Source of the DNA: Pseudomonas sp. SL4(2022)
Lineage (GTDB): Bacteria; Pseudomonadota; Gammaproteobacteria; Pseudomonadales; Pseudomonadaceae
Assembly: GCF_026625725.1 (NCBI RefSeq)
Contig: NZ_CP113060.1
Coordinates: 2,362,001 to 2,426,000 of the forward strand
Length of the DNA: 64,000 nt
Direction of reading: 5' to 3'
Shown here piece after piece: positions 29,710 to 40,333 of the stretch (position 1 is its first letter; each line of letters opens with the position of its first letter). A program made the translations under genes and the position numbers. The notes below the pieces were generated by a model that saw only the letters and a program-made list of their open reading frames with translations, was not told the DNA's origin and searched no databases.

Positions 29710-30578
29710 TGAGCAATAAATCGCTGATCGCTCTTATTGTTGGTGTGGTCTTGGCCTTGGTCGCCTGGAACAGCTTTTATATCGTGGCGCAGACTGAGCG
29801 TGCGGTTCTGTTGCAGTTCGGCCGTATCGTGCAGCCGGACGTGCAGCCGGGGCTGCATGTGAAGATTCCGTACGTCAATCAGGTGCGCAAGTTTGATGCC
29901 CGCCTGCTGACACTGGATTCCACCAGCTCGCGTTTTCTGACGCTGGAAAAGAAAGCGCTGATGGTGGATGCCTTTGCGAAATGGCGCGTACTGGATGCTG
30001 AGCGTTATTACACCGCGACCTCCGGTATGAAGCAGATTGCCGACGAGCGTCTGGCGCGTCGTCTGGAGGCATCGCTGCGCGACCAGTTCGGTAAGCGTAC
30101 TTTGCACGAGTCAGTGTCGGGTGAGCGTGATGCACTGATGGCGGATGTGACAGCTTCTCTGAATCGTGCGGCGCAGAAAGAGCTGGGTATCGAGGTGGTG
30201 GATGTGCGCGTCAAGGCCATCGACCTGCCGAAGGAAGTGAACCGTAGCGTATTCGATCGTATGAGCTCCGAGCGTGAGCGTGAAGCACGCGAACACCGCG
30301 CTAAGGGTAAGGAGTTGGCCGAGGGTATTCGCGCCGACGCCGATCGTCAGCGTCGCGTGTTGCTGGCCGATGCCTATCGCCAGGCGGAAGAGTTGCGCGG
30401 TGAGGGGGATGCCCAGGCTGCTGCGATTTATTCCAAGGCGTATGGCATGGATCAGGAGTTCTATTCGTTCTATCGCAGCCTGAGGGCTTATCGCGAAAGC
30501 TTCGCGGATAAGCGCGATGTGCTGGTGCTGGATCCGAAGAGTGACTTCTTCCGTTATCTGGAAACCTCAAAACCCTAA
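29709..30578 (+). CDS. hflC: FtsH protease modulator subunit HflC
   Basis: HflC is the partner of HflK. The 289-residue protein has an N-terminal signal-anchor helix (about 5-23) followed by the SPFH domain (YIVAQTERAVLLQFGRI) and a charged coiled coil (SEREREAREHRAKGKELAEG). Its ATG shares a base with the hflK stop, so the subunits are translationally coupled. A terminator-like hairpin lies about 60 bases downstream. Confidence 0.97.
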   Translation: MSNKSLIALIVGVVLALVAWNSFYIVAQTERAVLLQFGRIVQPDVQPGLHVKIPYVNQVRKFDARLLTLDSTSSRFLTLEKKALMVDAFAKWRVLDAERYYTATSGMKQIADERLARRLEASLRDQFGKRTLHESVSGERDALMADVTASLNRAAQKELGIEVVDVRVKAIDLPKEVNRSVFDRMSSEREREAREHRAKGKELAEGIRADADRQRRVLLADAYRQAEELRGEGDAQAAAIYSKAYGMDQEFYSFYRSLRAYRESFADKRDVLVLDPKSDFFRYLETSKP

Positions 30579-30640
30579 GTCGTTACCCCGGCGGGCAGCC
30601 GTCGGGGTGACCCTTGTGCAAAACGTGGTATGATGCGGCA

Positions 30641-30663
30641 GCCGGGAAAATCCCGGCTTTTTT
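30641..30663 (+). terminator. Intrinsic terminator after hflC
   Basis: GCCGGGA and TCCCGGC form a hairpin followed by T6. It lies between hflC and the DUF2065 gene and probably reduces, rather than blocks, read-through. Confidence 0.8.
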
Positions 30664-30678
30664 GCGTCTGTGGGAAGC

Positions 30679-30864
30679 ATGTGGCAGGAATTAGGCATCG
30701 CGTTGTGTCTTGTGCTGGTGCTGGAAGGCATCCTGCCCTTCCTGTATCCGCGCCGTTGGCGTGACACGCTTTTACAACTGATGCAGTTGTCTGACAGGCA
30801 GCTGCGTCTGCTGGGGTTGGCCAGCATGCTGCTGGGAACAACCGTTCTTTATTGGCTTCACTGA
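30679..30864 (+). CDS. DUF2065 family small membrane protein
   Basis: A protein of about 61 residues with two predicted membrane helices (about 4-20 and 43-60) around a short basic loop (YPRRWRDTL). It matches DUF2065, which is regularly found between hflC and hisZ. No function is known; the position suggests a link to the HflKC-FtsH membrane complex, which is inference. A GTG at 30670 is an alternative start. The stop is 38 bases before hisZ. Confidence 0.85.
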   Translation: MWQELGIALCLVLVLEGILPFLYPRRWRDTLLQLMQLSDRQLRLLGLASMLLGTTVLYWLH

Positions 30865-30901
30865 AGGCTTGTGCCGCCCGGTTCAAGAGGGGAATGGCGA
30901 A

Positions 30902-32089
30902 ATGGCAACGGTAGACCGCTGGCTGCTGCCAGATGGCATCGAAGAAGTACTGCCACCGTACGCAGGGCGTATTGAAGTGGCGCGCCGCCAGGTGCTGGAT
31001 CTGTTCCAGCGCTGGGGCTATGAATTTGTGGTCACTCCGCATATCGAGTACCTGGAATCGCTGCTGACTGGCGCGGGGCAGGACTTGGATCTGCGCACTT
31101 TCAAAGTAACCGATCCGCTGTCCGGCCGGCAGATGGGCTTTCGTGCCGATATCACGCCGCAGGTGGCGCGCATTGATGCGCATACCCTGCGCCGCGAAGG
31201 TCCGAGCCGCCTGTGCTATGCCGGTAGTGTGGTGCATGCCCAGCCGCGTGCGCTGACTACGTCGCGCAGTCCGATTCAGCTGGGTGCCGAACTGTATGGC
31301 GATGCTAGTCCGGCCAGCGATGTGGAAGTGATCAGTCTGCTGGTCAACACCCTTGAGCTGGCGGCGGTACCGGATGTGCACATGGATCTTGGCCATGTCG
31401 GTATCTATCGCGGCCTGGCTCGCGCCGCAGAGCTGTCTGGCGAGGTCGAGCAGCAGCTGTTCGATGCGCTGCAGCGTAAGGCGATGGATGAGGTCGTTGA
31501 ACTGACCGAAACCCTGCCGGATGACCTGCGCAAGATGTTGCGCGCGCTCAGTGAGCTGTGCGGTGGTCGTGAGGTGCTGGACCTGGCTCAGGCTTGCCTG
31601 ATCGATGCGCCGGACGACGTGCATGCTGCGCTGGATGACCTGATGGCGATTGCCGATGCGCTTAGCTTGCGCTACCCGGAATTACCGCTGTACTTCGATC
31701 TGGGCGAGCTGCGCGGCTATCACTACCACACTGGTGTGGTGTTCGCGGCCTTTGTCCCGGGCGTGGGGTATGCCATCGCCCAAGGTGGCCGTTATGACGA
31801 CATCGGTGCCGATTTTGGCCGGGCGCGTCCGGCGACAGGCTTCTCCACCGACCTGAAAACCCTGGTAAGCCTGGGGCATATGCAGTTGGGGGAAGAGCCT
31901 GCTGGTATCTGGGCTCCGGATAGCCACGATGTGTTTTTGTGGCAGGCGATTGTGCGCTTGCGTCGGGACGGTCAGCGCGTGGTTCAGGCATTGCCTGGTC
32001 AGATCGCGGCTGACGCCGAGGCTGCGGGCTGTGATCGTCAGCTGCTGTTGCGTGATGGTCGCTGGCAGTTGGCTGCGCTGACAGCCTGA
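30902..32089 (+). CDS. hisZ: ATP phosphoribosyltransferase regulatory subunit
   Basis: HisZ is a catalytically inactive relative of histidyl-tRNA synthetase that activates short-form HisG in the first step of histidine synthesis. The 395-residue protein keeps the class II synthetase fold ([15 protein letters not shown] resembles motif 2, and GGRYDDI the motif 3 region) but lacks the C-terminal anticodon-binding domain, as expected. I chose ATG 30902 over an upstream frame extension, since [13 protein letters not shown] matches the family start. purA follows 64 bases later, the usual Pseudomonas order. Confidence 0.96.
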   Translation: MATVDRWLLPDGIEEVLPPYAGRIEVARRQVLDLFQRWGYEFVVTPHIEYLESLLTGAGQDLDLRTFKVTDPLSGRQMGFRADITPQVARIDAHTLRREGPSRLCYAGSVVHAQPRALTTSRSPIQLGAELYGDASPASDVEVISLLVNTLELAAVPDVHMDLGHVGIYRGLARAAELSGEVEQQLFDALQRKAMDEVVELTETLPDDLRKMLRALSELCGGREVLDLAQACLIDAPDDVHAALDDLMAIADALSLRYPELPLYFDLGELRGYHYHTGVVFAAFVPGVGYAIAQGGRYDDIGADFGRARPATGFSTDLKTLVSLGHMQLGEEPAGIWAPDSHDVFLWQAIVRLRRDGQRVVQALPGQIAADAEAAGCDRQLLLRDGRWQLAALTA

Positions 32090-32153
32090 GCGGTCGTGCG
32101 AAAAGTTTCCGTCGGCTCTGGCCGGCATCAAGTTTGCGAAGAGGGTTAGTGTT

Positions 32154-33448
<1,295 letters not shown>

Positions 33449-33466
33449 CCGTTACATCAAGTGCTC

Positions 33467-33492
33467 AAAGGGTCGCCAATTGGCGACCCTTT
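33467..33492. terminator. Hairpin terminator after purA
   Basis: AAAGGGTCGCCA and TGGCGACCCTTT are perfect 12-base arms around an AT loop, 18 bases after the purA stop. The T-tract is short. Confidence 0.8.
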
Positions 33493-33585
33493 GTCGTTTA
33501 AGGCTCACGTAAAAAAAATCGAGCTAGCCTTTATAAATGAGCGTTCCCGCCGTTATAGGCATTACCGTTGCCAGGAGTGTCTGCC

Positions 33586-35520
33586 GTGTTTGCCATTATT
33601 TCAGTGCTGCGCAGTCGTTTGTTGTTGCCGGTGTTCTTGGCTCTTGGCGTGGCTTTATTGATGCAGGTTGTCGTGGCAGTGGCGTTGACCCGTGCCACGG
33701 TGGCGACGCTTGAGGCGGATTTGGCCAAAGGCATGCAGGCCGATACGGCGCGTCTGGTGGATGAGCTGGCCAAGGCTGGTGATGAAGTGCGCGGCGGGCT
33801 GGACAGTCTATCTGCCAGTACTCAGGCGCAGCTGGCCAAAGGCCTTTCCGTGCGGTTGGCTGAAGAGCAGGCGCAGATTCACGGTGTACTGGACAGCAAC
33901 CTTAAGCGGTCCGCTGATGAGTTGGCACTGCTGCTCTCGGCGGTTGCACCAAAGGCAATCTGGGACGCCGATGTGCCTGCGCTGACCGAGTTAGTGCGTG
34001 GCGCGCATCGCAATCCGGCGGTGCTGTTTGCGGTGTACCTTGATGCGCAGGGTGAGCGCCTGACGCGTCACCTCAATCGACAGGATTCCCGCGTCCGTGT
34101 GCTGATGGCCAAGGGGGAGGGCGGTGGCGCGCTGGATAAGGTGTTGCAAGCCGCCGCCAATGATTCGGGCGTGTATATCGCCGAGGCAACTATCAGTCCT
34201 ATGGGGTCGGATATCGGCAAGGTTCTGCTGGGGGTATCGACTGCGTCGGTGGATGAGGAACTGGCGAGGCTGGATCAGCGTTTCGTCAGCCTGATCGACA
34301 GCAGTGGGCAGCTGGTTTCCGATAGTTTGAGTGGTGCGGCCACTAGCAGTGCGGACGCCCTGGCGGCGCGGCTGAATGTGGCGCGTGAGGCGGCTGGTGA
34401 CATGGAACAGAGCAGTCGCCAGGTGGTTCAGCAAGCGGCGTCTGGTTTACGCTGGAACATCAGCATTGGTCTGGTGGTCGTGGCGCTGCTGATTCTGTTG
34501 GTGTTGGCGCTGGTGCTGGGGCGGCGAGTGGTCAGCAGGCTGCATACCTTAATTGCTGTTTTGAATGACTGGGCGGCGGGTGAAGGAGATCTGACTCGTC
34601 GTGTCGAACTCAAGAGTCGTGACGAGATTGGCGATATGGCGGCAGCGGTCAATCGCTTCGTCGCCAAGTTGCAGCCGATTGTGCGTGAGGCGGGTGAGGT
34701 GGCATCACTCACTGGGCAGGAGATCGGCAATCTGGCCGCGCGCAGTGCGGCGGCGGAGGCGGCGGCCGAGCGTCAGCGCGATGAAGTGGCCGGTAGCCTG
34801 CAGGCGCTGGCAGAAATGGCTGGTGAGGCTCAGGCCGAAAGTCAGGCTATGCGCGAAGCCCTGCAGCGGGTTGGGGCGATCCGTCAGGCGGCGGACGATA
34901 ATGCGGCGATTGCTCTGCGCGTGGGTGGCTCGATTGAGGAGTTGGTGCAGCGAGTGGAAACCGGCGCGGCAGTGATTGAGCGGCTGGCCAAGCAGAGTGA
35001 GCAGATCGAGGTGGTGTTGACGGTAATCCGCTCGATTGCCGAGCAGACCAACCTGCTGGCGCTGAATGCGGCCATCGAAGCGGCGCGGGCTGGCGAGAGT
35101 GGGCGCGGCTTTGCTGTGGTGGCGGATGAAGTGCGCGCACTGGCGAGCAAGACACAGCAGTCCACTGGTGATATCCAGACCCATATCGGCGCCTTGCAGC
35201 AAGGGGCGCGTGAGGCGGTTGATGCGATCAGTCAGGCTGGTAAGCAGGCTGATCAGGGGTTGGCCGCACTGCGCGAAAGCGCGCGGGTTCAGCAATCGGT
35301 GCGGGCGGCGGTTGAGGAGGTGCATGGAGCGATCAACGCTGCAACCGAAGCGGCGGCCCATCAAGCCGAGGGCGCGGATGCGGTGCGTGGCCGGGTTGAG
35401 GTGATTCATGTCGAGGCGCAGCGTGCGGCCGAGGCGGTGGCCGCAACGGCCAGCAGTGGGCGCGTGCTGGACGGCCTGGCGAAGAAGCTCAAGGCCAGTC
35501 TGGGCCAGTTCAGCGTTTAG
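33586..35520 (+). CDS. Methyl-accepting chemotaxis protein
   Basis: A 644-residue transmembrane chemoreceptor. It has an N-terminal helix (about 8-30), a mostly helical periplasmic sensor region of about 255 residues, a second helix (about 289-311), a HAMP domain, and a cytoplasmic signalling domain. The signalling tip reads [18 protein letters not shown] near residue 485. No C-terminal pentapeptide for CheR is present. I chose GTG 33586, preceded by AGGAG at 8 bases; the open frame extends only to a TTG. The ligand is unknown. The gene stands alone, between purA and the tRNA-Leu pair. Confidence 0.93.
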   Translation: MFAIISVLRSRLLLPVFLALGVALLMQVVVAVALTRATVATLEADLAKGMQADTARLVDELAKAGDEVRGGLDSLSASTQAQLAKGLSVRLAEEQAQIHGVLDSNLKRSADELALLLSAVAPKAIWDADVPALTELVRGAHRNPAVLFAVYLDAQGERLTRHLNRQDSRVRVLMAKGEGGGALDKVLQAAANDSGVYIAEATISPMGSDIGKVLLGVSTASVDEELARLDQRFVSLIDSSGQLVSDSLSGAATSSADALAARLNVAREAAGDMEQSSRQVVQQAASGLRWNISIGLVVVALLILLVLALVLGRRVVSRLHTLIAVLNDWAAGEGDLTRRVELKSRDEIGDMAAAVNRFVAKLQPIVREAGEVASLTGQEIGNLAARSAAAEAAAERQRDEVAGSLQALAEMAGEAQAESQAMREALQRVGAIRQAADDNAAIALRVGGSIEELVQRVETGAAVIERLAKQSEQIEVVLTVIRSIAEQTNLLALNAAIEAARAGESGRGFAVVADEVRALASKTQQSTGDIQTHIGALQQGAREAVDAISQAGKQADQGLAALRESARVQQSVRAAVEEVHGAINAATEAAAHQAEGADAVRGRVEVIHVEAQRAAEAVAATASSGRVLDGLAKKLKASLGQFSV

Positions 35521-35573
35521 CGGCGCAGGGTGCTGTTCTCTGCCAGCGGACACCTGAGCAAATCGCAGGCAAT

Positions 35574-35602
35574 AAAAAACCGAGTACTTGACTCGGCTTT
35601 TT
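35574..35602. terminator. Bidirectional terminator between MCP gene and tRNA-Leu
   Basis: AAAAAACCGAGT, a short loop and ACTCGGCTTTTT form a symmetric hairpin. It ends the chemoreceptor transcript on the plus strand and the tRNA transcript on the minus strand, 6 bases from the tRNA 3' end. Confidence 0.9.
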
Positions 35603-35608
35603 GAAATT

Positions 35609-35695
35609 TGGTGCCCAGGAGAAGACTCGAACTTCCACGACCTTGCGATCACTGATACCTGAAACCAGCGCGTCTACCAATTCCGCCACCTGGGC
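35609..35695 (-). tRNA. tRNA-Leu (CAG), distal copy
   Basis: Read on the minus strand, the 87-base gene starts GCCCAGGTGGCGGAATTGG, has the D-loop GGTAGACGCG, and an anticodon loop TTCAGGT with anticodon CAG (Leu, CUG codons). A long variable arm of the class II type and the T-loop GTTCGAGTC follow, and an encoded CCA ends the gene. It differs from the upstream copy at one position in the variable arm (35641), where this copy has a G-U wobble pair. Confidence 0.97.
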
Positions 35696-35779
35696 ACTGC
35701 AGCAATGTTCACCGTTACCGGTACGGAGCGTTGCATCCGTTTATTGCAGGAATCAAGTTATGGACTCAATTCTTGAATT

Positions 35780-35866
35780 TGGTGCCCAGGAGAAGACTCG
35801 AACTTCCACGATCTTGCGATCACTGATACCTGAAACCAGCGCGTCTACCAATTCCGCCACCTGGGC
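35780..35866 (-). tRNA. tRNA-Leu (CAG), promoter-proximal copy
   Basis: An 87-base tRNA with the same structure and CAG anticodon as its neighbour, 84 bases away on the same strand, with CCA encoded. The single difference (35812) gives an A-U pair in the variable arm. The two genes share a promoter and form a small tandem tRNA operon. Confidence 0.97.
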
Positions 35867-35929
35867 ACTGAAATCGATGATTGCTCATCTTTTCCGTGTT
35901 ACAACGTCTGCTCGACGCTGTGGGCGCGA

Positions 35930-35958
35930 ACTATACGGTCGCCCTTTTACCTTGTAAA
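35930..35958 (-). promoter_or_regulatory. Sigma-70 promoter of the tRNA-Leu pair
   Basis: On the minus strand TTTACA (35958-35953) and TATAGT (35935-35930) are separated by exactly 17 bases. A GC-rich discriminator (TCGCGCCC) follows, the kind seen at stringently controlled stable-RNA promoters. It lies about 63 bases upstream of the first tRNA. Confidence 0.82.
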
Positions 35959-36068
35959 GCCCTGAGCGCGAAAAATTATTGTTGCGGAAAGCTGACCCCG
36001 AGGGCTTTTTCGCGCTTCAATAGGCACATGGCAAACCGACTCTATATAGAAAAGGCGAACACTCTCTA

Positions 36069-38618
36069 ATGGCCGATTGGCAATCCCTCGATCCTGAGGC
36101 CGCTCGCGAAGCGGAAAAATACGAAAACCCCATTCCAAGTCGTGAACTGATCCTCCAGCACCTGGACGAGCGTGGCTCTGCTGCTGCCCGTGAAGAGCTG
36201 GCCGAAGAATTCGGCCTGGTCAGTGATGAGCAGCTTGAAGCGCTGCGTCGCCGTTTGCGTGCTATGGAGCGCGACGGCCAGTTGATCTACACCCGGCGCG
36301 GCACTTATGCCCCAGTCGACAAGCTTGACCTGATTCTCGGGCGCGTCAGCGGTCACCGTGACGGCTTCGGCTTTCTGGTGCCGGATGACGGCAGCGATGA
36401 CCTGTTTCTCAGTCCAGCGCAAATGCGCCTGGTGTTCGATGGCGACCGTGCTCTGGCGCGGGTTTCCGGTCTGGACCGGCGTGGGCGGCGCGAAGGTGCG
36501 ATTGTTGAAGTGATCGCCCGTGCCCATGAAAGCATCGTGGGGCGCTACTACGAAGAAAGCGGCGTGGGCTTTGTGGTTGCCGACAATCCCAAGATCCAGC
36601 AGGAAGTGCTGGTTACCCCAGGTCGTAATGCCGGTGCCAAACAGGGTCAGTTTGTTGAGGTGAAAATCACACATTGGCCGACGCCGCGTTTCCAGCCGCA
36701 GGGTGATGTGGTGGAGGTCGTCGGTAACTACATGGCGCCGGGCATGGAAATCGATGTTGCCCTGCGCAGTTATGACATCCCGCATGTCTGGCCTGAAGCT
36801 GTGGTGAAAGAAGCGCGCAAGCTCAAGCCGGAAGTGGAAGAGAAGGACAAGGAGAAACGCATTGATCTGCGCCATCTGCCGTTCGTCACCATCGACGGTG
36901 AAGATGCTCGCGACTTTGATGACGCGGTGTACTGCGAAAAGAACGGCAGTAACTGGCGACTGTTTTCCGGAGGCTGGAAGCTCTACGTCGCCATTGCCGA
37001 CGTTTCTCACTACGTGAAGATCGATTCGGCGCTGGATGCTGAGGCGCAAGTGCGTGGCAACTCGGTGTACTTCCCCGAGCGGGTCATCCCGATGCTGCCG
37101 GAAGAGCTTTCCAATGGCCTGTGTTCGTTGAACCCGCATGTCGACCGTTTGGCCATGGTTTGCGAGATCAGTATCTCGAAAACCGGCAAGATGACCGATT
37201 ATCAGTTTTATGAAGCGGTGATCCACTCCCATGCGCGGCTGACTTATAACAAGGTCAGCGCCATGCTTGAGCAGCCGAAAAGCAACGAAGGCAAGGCCCT
37301 GCGTGGCGAATATAAGGAGGTGCTGCCGCACCTCAAACAGCTGTATTCGCTGTATCAGGTATTGCTGGCGGCGCGCCATGAGCGTGGTGCTATCGACTTT
37401 GAGACTCAGGAGACCCGCATCATCTTCGGCTCTGGGCGCAAGATCGCCGAGATTCGCCCGACCCAGCGCAACGATGCGCATAAGTTGATCGAGGAATGCA
37501 TGCTGGCTGCCAACGTCGCCACGGCGGCCTTTATGCAGAAGCATGAGACTCCGGCGCTTTATCGGGTGCATGACGGTCCGCCACCGGAACGCGTGGAAAA
37601 ACTCAAGGCATTCCTCACTGAACTGGGCTTGTCGCTGCATCGTGGCAAGTCCAAGGATGGTCCGACGCCCAAGGATTACCAGTTGCTGCTTGAAAGCATT
37701 CGCGAGCGTCCGGATTACCACCTGATCCAGACCGTGATGCTGCGCTCGCTCAGTCAGGCGGTGTACAGCGCCGACAACCAGGGCCACTTCGGCCTGAATT
37801 ACGACGCCTATGCGCATTTCACCTCGCCGATTCGTCGCTACCCTGATCTGCTGATTCACCGTGCGATTCGCAGTGTGATTCGTTCCAAACTCGATACGCC
37901 GCACGTCAAGCGTGCCGGCGCAGCGATAATGCCGCGGGCGCGTATCTATCCTTATGATGATGCGATTCTTGAGCAGCTGGGCGAGCAGTGTTCGATGTCC
38001 GAGCGACGCGCTGACGAGGCGACCCGTGATGTGGTGAACTGGCTCAAGTGCGAGTTCATGAAGGATCGCGTTGGCGAGACGTTCCCGGGTGTGATCACGG
38101 CTGTGACGGGGTTTGGCCTGTTTGTCGAGTTGCAGGACATCTATGTCGAAGGCCTGGTGCATGTCACTGCCTTGCCGGGCGACTACTACCATTTCGATCC
38201 GGTGCATCATCGTCTGGCGGGTGAGCGCAGTGGCCGTAGTTTCCGTCTAGGCGATAGCGTTGAAGTCAAGGTCATGCGTGTTGACCTTGACGAGCGCAAG
38301 ATCGATTTCGAACTGGCCGAAGGCAAAACAGCCATGCCGGCGGGGCAGCGTCGTGGTGGTTTCGAGTCTGCGGCAGGCAAAACCGGGCGCCGCAGCGAGC
38401 GTGCAACGCCGGGAAACACCGATGTGGAAAAGAGCCGGGCGCTGAAGAAGTCCTTGCTCAATGAGTCGAAAGGCAAACCGGCCAAAGGTGGTGCGGCTGG
38501 CAAGGGTGACAGTGCCCGGCCGGCTGCCAAGGCGGGTAAACCGAGCGCCCATCGCAAGGGGGCCACGGGTGGTGCGCCGAGTAGTGGTGGGCCGCGCAAG
38601 CGTAAGGCGAAGTCATGA
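36069..38618 (+). CDS. rnr: Ribonuclease R
   Basis: RNase R is a processive 3'-5' exonuclease that unwinds structured RNA and takes part in rRNA, tmRNA and mRNA decay. The 849-residue protein has an N-terminal winged-helix region, cold-shock domains (about 80-240), and the RNB catalytic domain. The RNB aspartates lie in ITIDGEDARDFDDAVY (about 275-290). An S1 domain (about 670-750) follows, then a Lys/Gly/Arg-rich disordered tail of about 95 residues that aids unwinding. The start ATG 36069 lies after a 200-base gap holding the tRNA promoter. rlmB overlaps its end by 4 bases. Confidence 0.97.
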   Translation: MADWQSLDPEAAREAEKYENPIPSRELILQHLDERGSAAAREELAEEFGLVSDEQLEALRRRLRAMERDGQLIYTRRGTYAPVDKLDLILGRVSGHRDGFGFLVPDDGSDDLFLSPAQMRLVFDGDRALARVSGLDRRGRREGAIVEVIARAHESIVGRYYEESGVGFVVADNPKIQQEVLVTPGRNAGAKQGQFVEVKITHWPTPRFQPQGDVVEVVGNYMAPGMEIDVALRSYDIPHVWPEAVVKEARKLKPEVEEKDKEKRIDLRHLPFVTIDGEDARDFDDAVYCEKNGSNWRLFSGGWKLYVAIADVSHYVKIDSALDAEAQVRGNSVYFPERVIPMLPEELSNGLCSLNPHVDRLAMVCEISISKTGKMTDYQFYEAVIHSHARLTYNKVSAMLEQPKSNEGKALRGEYKEVLPHLKQLYSLYQVLLAARHERGAIDFETQETRIIFGSGRKIAEIRPTQRNDAHKLIEECMLAANVATAAFMQKHETPALYRVHDGPPPERVEKLKAFLTELGLSLHRGKSKDGPTPKDYQLLLESIRERPDYHLIQTVMLRSLSQAVYSADNQGHFGLNYDAYAHFTSPIRRYPDLLIHRAIRSVIRSKLDTPHVKRAGAAIMPRARIYPYDDAILEQLGEQCSMSERRADEATRDVVNWLKCEFMKDRVGETFPGVITAVTGFGLFVELQDIYVEGLVHVTALPGDYYHFDPVHHRLAGERSGRSFRLGDSVEVKVMRVDLDERKIDFELAEGKTAMPAGQRRGGFESAAGKTGRRSERATPGNTDVEKSRALKKSLLNESKGKPAKGGAAGKGDSARPAAKAGKPSAHRKGATGGAPSSGGPRKRKAKS

Positions 38619-39367
38619 GTCAGTTGGAAAAGATCTACGGCGTGCACGCGGTAGAGGCGTTGTTGCGTCACCATCCGAAGCGGGTCAAGCAGATCTGGCT
38701 GGCTGAAGGGCGTAATGACCCGCGGGTGCAGGCCCTGCTTGGGTTGGCAGCGGATGCGCGGGTGACCATTGGTCAGTGTGAGCGTCGCGAGATGGATGCC
38801 TGGGTCGAGGGCGTGCACCAGGGCGTTGTGGCTGATGTGAGTCCCAGTCAGGTGTGGGGTGAAGCCATGCTGGACGAGTTGCTGGATCGCGCCGAGGGCG
38901 CGCCGCTGCTGCTGGTGCTCGACGGTGTGACCGATCCGCATAATCTCGGGGCGTGCCTGCGCACTGCCGATGCCGCGGGTGCGCTGGCGGTGATTGTGCC
39001 AAAGGATAAGTCCGCCACCTTGAATGCCACCGTGCGCAAGGTGGCCTGCGGTGCGGCGGAAGTGATTCCGTTGGTGGCCGTGACCAACCTGGCGCGCAGT
39101 TTGGAGAAGTTGCAGCAGCGCGGTCTGTGGGTGGTTGGCACGGCCGGCGAGGCTGAACAGGAACTCTATGAACATGACCTGACCGGGCCGACAGTGCTGG
39201 TCATGGGGGCCGAAGGTAAAGGCATGCGACGGCTGACTCGCGAGCACTGTGATTACCTGGTCAAGCTGCCCATGGCGGGCAGTGTCAGCAGTCTCAACGT
39301 CTCGGTGGCTACCGGCGTCTGTCTGTTTGAAGCGCTGCGTCAGCGCAAGGCTGGCAGCAAGCCTTAG
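38615..39367 (+). CDS. rlmB: 23S rRNA (guanosine-2'-O-)-methyltransferase RlmB
   Basis: RlmB methylates the ribose of G2251 in the peptidyltransferase centre of 23S rRNA. The 250-residue protein has an N-terminal substrate-binding domain and a C-terminal SPOUT knot. The knot carries motifs DGVTDPHNLGACLRTADA, VMGAEGKGMRRL and LPMAGSVSSLNVSVATGV, which form the SAM site. Its ATG overlaps the rnr stop (ATGA), so translation is coupled to rnr. Confidence 0.97.
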   Translation: MSQLEKIYGVHAVEALLRHHPKRVKQIWLAEGRNDPRVQALLGLAADARVTIGQCERREMDAWVEGVHQGVVADVSPSQVWGEAMLDELLDRAEGAPLLLVLDGVTDPHNLGACLRTADAAGALAVIVPKDKSATLNATVRKVACGAAEVIPLVAVTNLARSLEKLQQRGLWVVGTAGEAEQELYEHDLTGPTVLVMGAEGKGMRRLTREHCDYLVKLPMAGSVSSLNVSVATGVCLFEALRQRKAGSKP

Positions 39368-39465
39368 TGACTATCGGGCGCTCACTGCGTCCATGGGCCT
39401 ATTGCAGTGCGCAGCCCTTCCAGGCTGCGCCGGTTTCAGGTTGTTCAAATAATCACCAGTTTGCC

Positions 39466-39494
39466 TTGCGTGTGGCAGGGTGCTTCTCTAGAAT
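39466..39494 (+). promoter_or_regulatory. Sigma-70 promoter for the rpsF operon
   Basis: TTGCGT (39466-39471) and TAGAAT (39489-39494) are 17 bases apart, 122 bases upstream of rpsF. Transcription would start just before the structured leader. It lies in the 248-base rlmB-rpsF gap. Confidence 0.72.
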
Positions 39495-39501
39495 GTTGCC
39501 C

Positions 39502-39594
39502 CTTGCCGCAACGGCAGGTGCTTTTGCGCCTTTTTGTTGTGGCAAGACAAACAAGTGAACTTCACTCCTTGCCTGACCGCGTTTGGCGGCAGGC
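39502..39594 (+). promoter_or_regulatory. Structured leader of the rpsF operon
   Basis: CTTGCCGCAAC (39502-39512) can pair over 11 bases with GTTGTGGCAAG (39536-39546), enclosing a hairpin GGTGC-TTTT-GCGCC and T5. The 5' arm can instead fold on itself (TGCCG-CAA-CGGCA). A second hairpin, GCCTG-A-CCGC-GTTTG-GCGG-CAGGC (39571-39594), with a bulged A, sits just before the ribosome-binding site. Such structures fit autoregulation by S6 or S6:S18, known for rpsF leaders elsewhere; identity with that motif is not shown. Confidence 0.55.
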
Positions 39595-39615
39595 TACAAC
39601 CCGTAAGGAGCATTT

Positions 39616-40038
39616 ATGCGTCATTACGAAATCATCTTTCTGGTTCACCCGGACCAGAGCGAGCAAGTCGGCGGCATGGTTGAGCGTTACACCAAGCTGA
39701 TCGAAGAAGACGGCGGCAAAATTCACCGCCTGGAAGATTGGGGCCGTCGTCAGCTGGCTTACGCCATCAACAACGTCCACAAAGCTCACTACGTGATGCT
39801 CAACGTTGAGTGCACCGGCAAAGCCCTGGCTGAGCTGGAAGACAACTTCCGTTACAACGATGCCGTGATCCGTAATCTGGTCATCCGTCGCGACGAAGCC
39901 GTTACCGAACAGTCCGAAATGCTGAAAGCTGAGGAAAATCGTAGCGAGCGCCGCGAGCGTCGTGATCGTTCTGAAAGCGCTGACTCTGCCGATGGCGATG
40001 ACAGCGACAACAGCGACAGCGATAACGCTGACGAGTAA
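39616..40038 (+). CDS. rpsF: 30S ribosomal protein S6
   Basis: S6 binds S18 on the 30S platform. The 140-residue protein begins [18 protein letters not shown] and includes [17 protein letters not shown], the conserved RNA and S18 contact region. The C-terminal 35 residues are acidic (Ser, Asp, Glu, Asn), typical of S6 tails, which RimK can extend with glutamate. A TAAGGAG ribosome-binding site lies before the ATG. rpsR follows 28 bases later. Confidence 0.99.
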   Translation: MRHYEIIFLVHPDQSEQVGGMVERYTKLIEEDGGKIHRLEDWGRRQLAYAINNVHKAHYVMLNVECTGKALAELEDNFRYNDAVIRNLVIRRDEAVTEQSEMLKAEENRSERRERRDRSESADSADGDDSDNSDSDNADE

Positions 40039-40066
40039 TCCACGGATCTATTGAGGAGCCACTCTC

Positions 40067-40297
40067 ATGGCACGTTTCTTCCGTCGTCGTAAGTTCTGCC
40101 GTTTCACTGCTGAAGACGTGAAAGAGATCGATTTCAAAGATCTCAACACCCTGAAAGCCTACATCTCGGAAACCGGCAAAATCGTTCCAAGCCGTATCAC
40201 CGGTACCAAGGCTCGTTATCAGCGTCAGCTGGCTACCGCTATCAAGCGCGCCCGCTTCCTGGCCCTGCTGCCTTACACCGACAGCCACGGCCGCTGA
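40067..40297 (+). CDS. rpsR: 30S ribosomal protein S18
   Basis: A 76-residue protein with the basic N-terminus [13 protein letters not shown] and the conserved core [20 protein letters not shown]18 assembles with S6 on the 16S rRNA platform. A GAGGAGCC ribosome-binding site precedes the ATG. The Cys near the N-terminus is a single residue, so no zinc ribbon is expected. Confidence 0.99.
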   Translation: MARFFRRRKFCRFTAEDVKEIDFKDLNTLKAYISETGKIVPSRITGTKARYQRQLATAIKRARFLALLPYTDSHGR

Positions 40298-40333
40298 GAC
40301 CGGATGTTCGACAAGAAGTAAGGGATAAATTGC

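Noticed and set aside
35601..35957. 118-residue frame with an internal repeat (EKTRTST...)
   Set aside because: It is the two tRNA-Leu genes read on the wrong strand; the repeated peptide is the repeated tRNA.
36066..38210. 714-residue open frame antisense to rnr
   Set aside because: Same frame-shadow effect as over parC; biased composition and full overlap with a certain gene.
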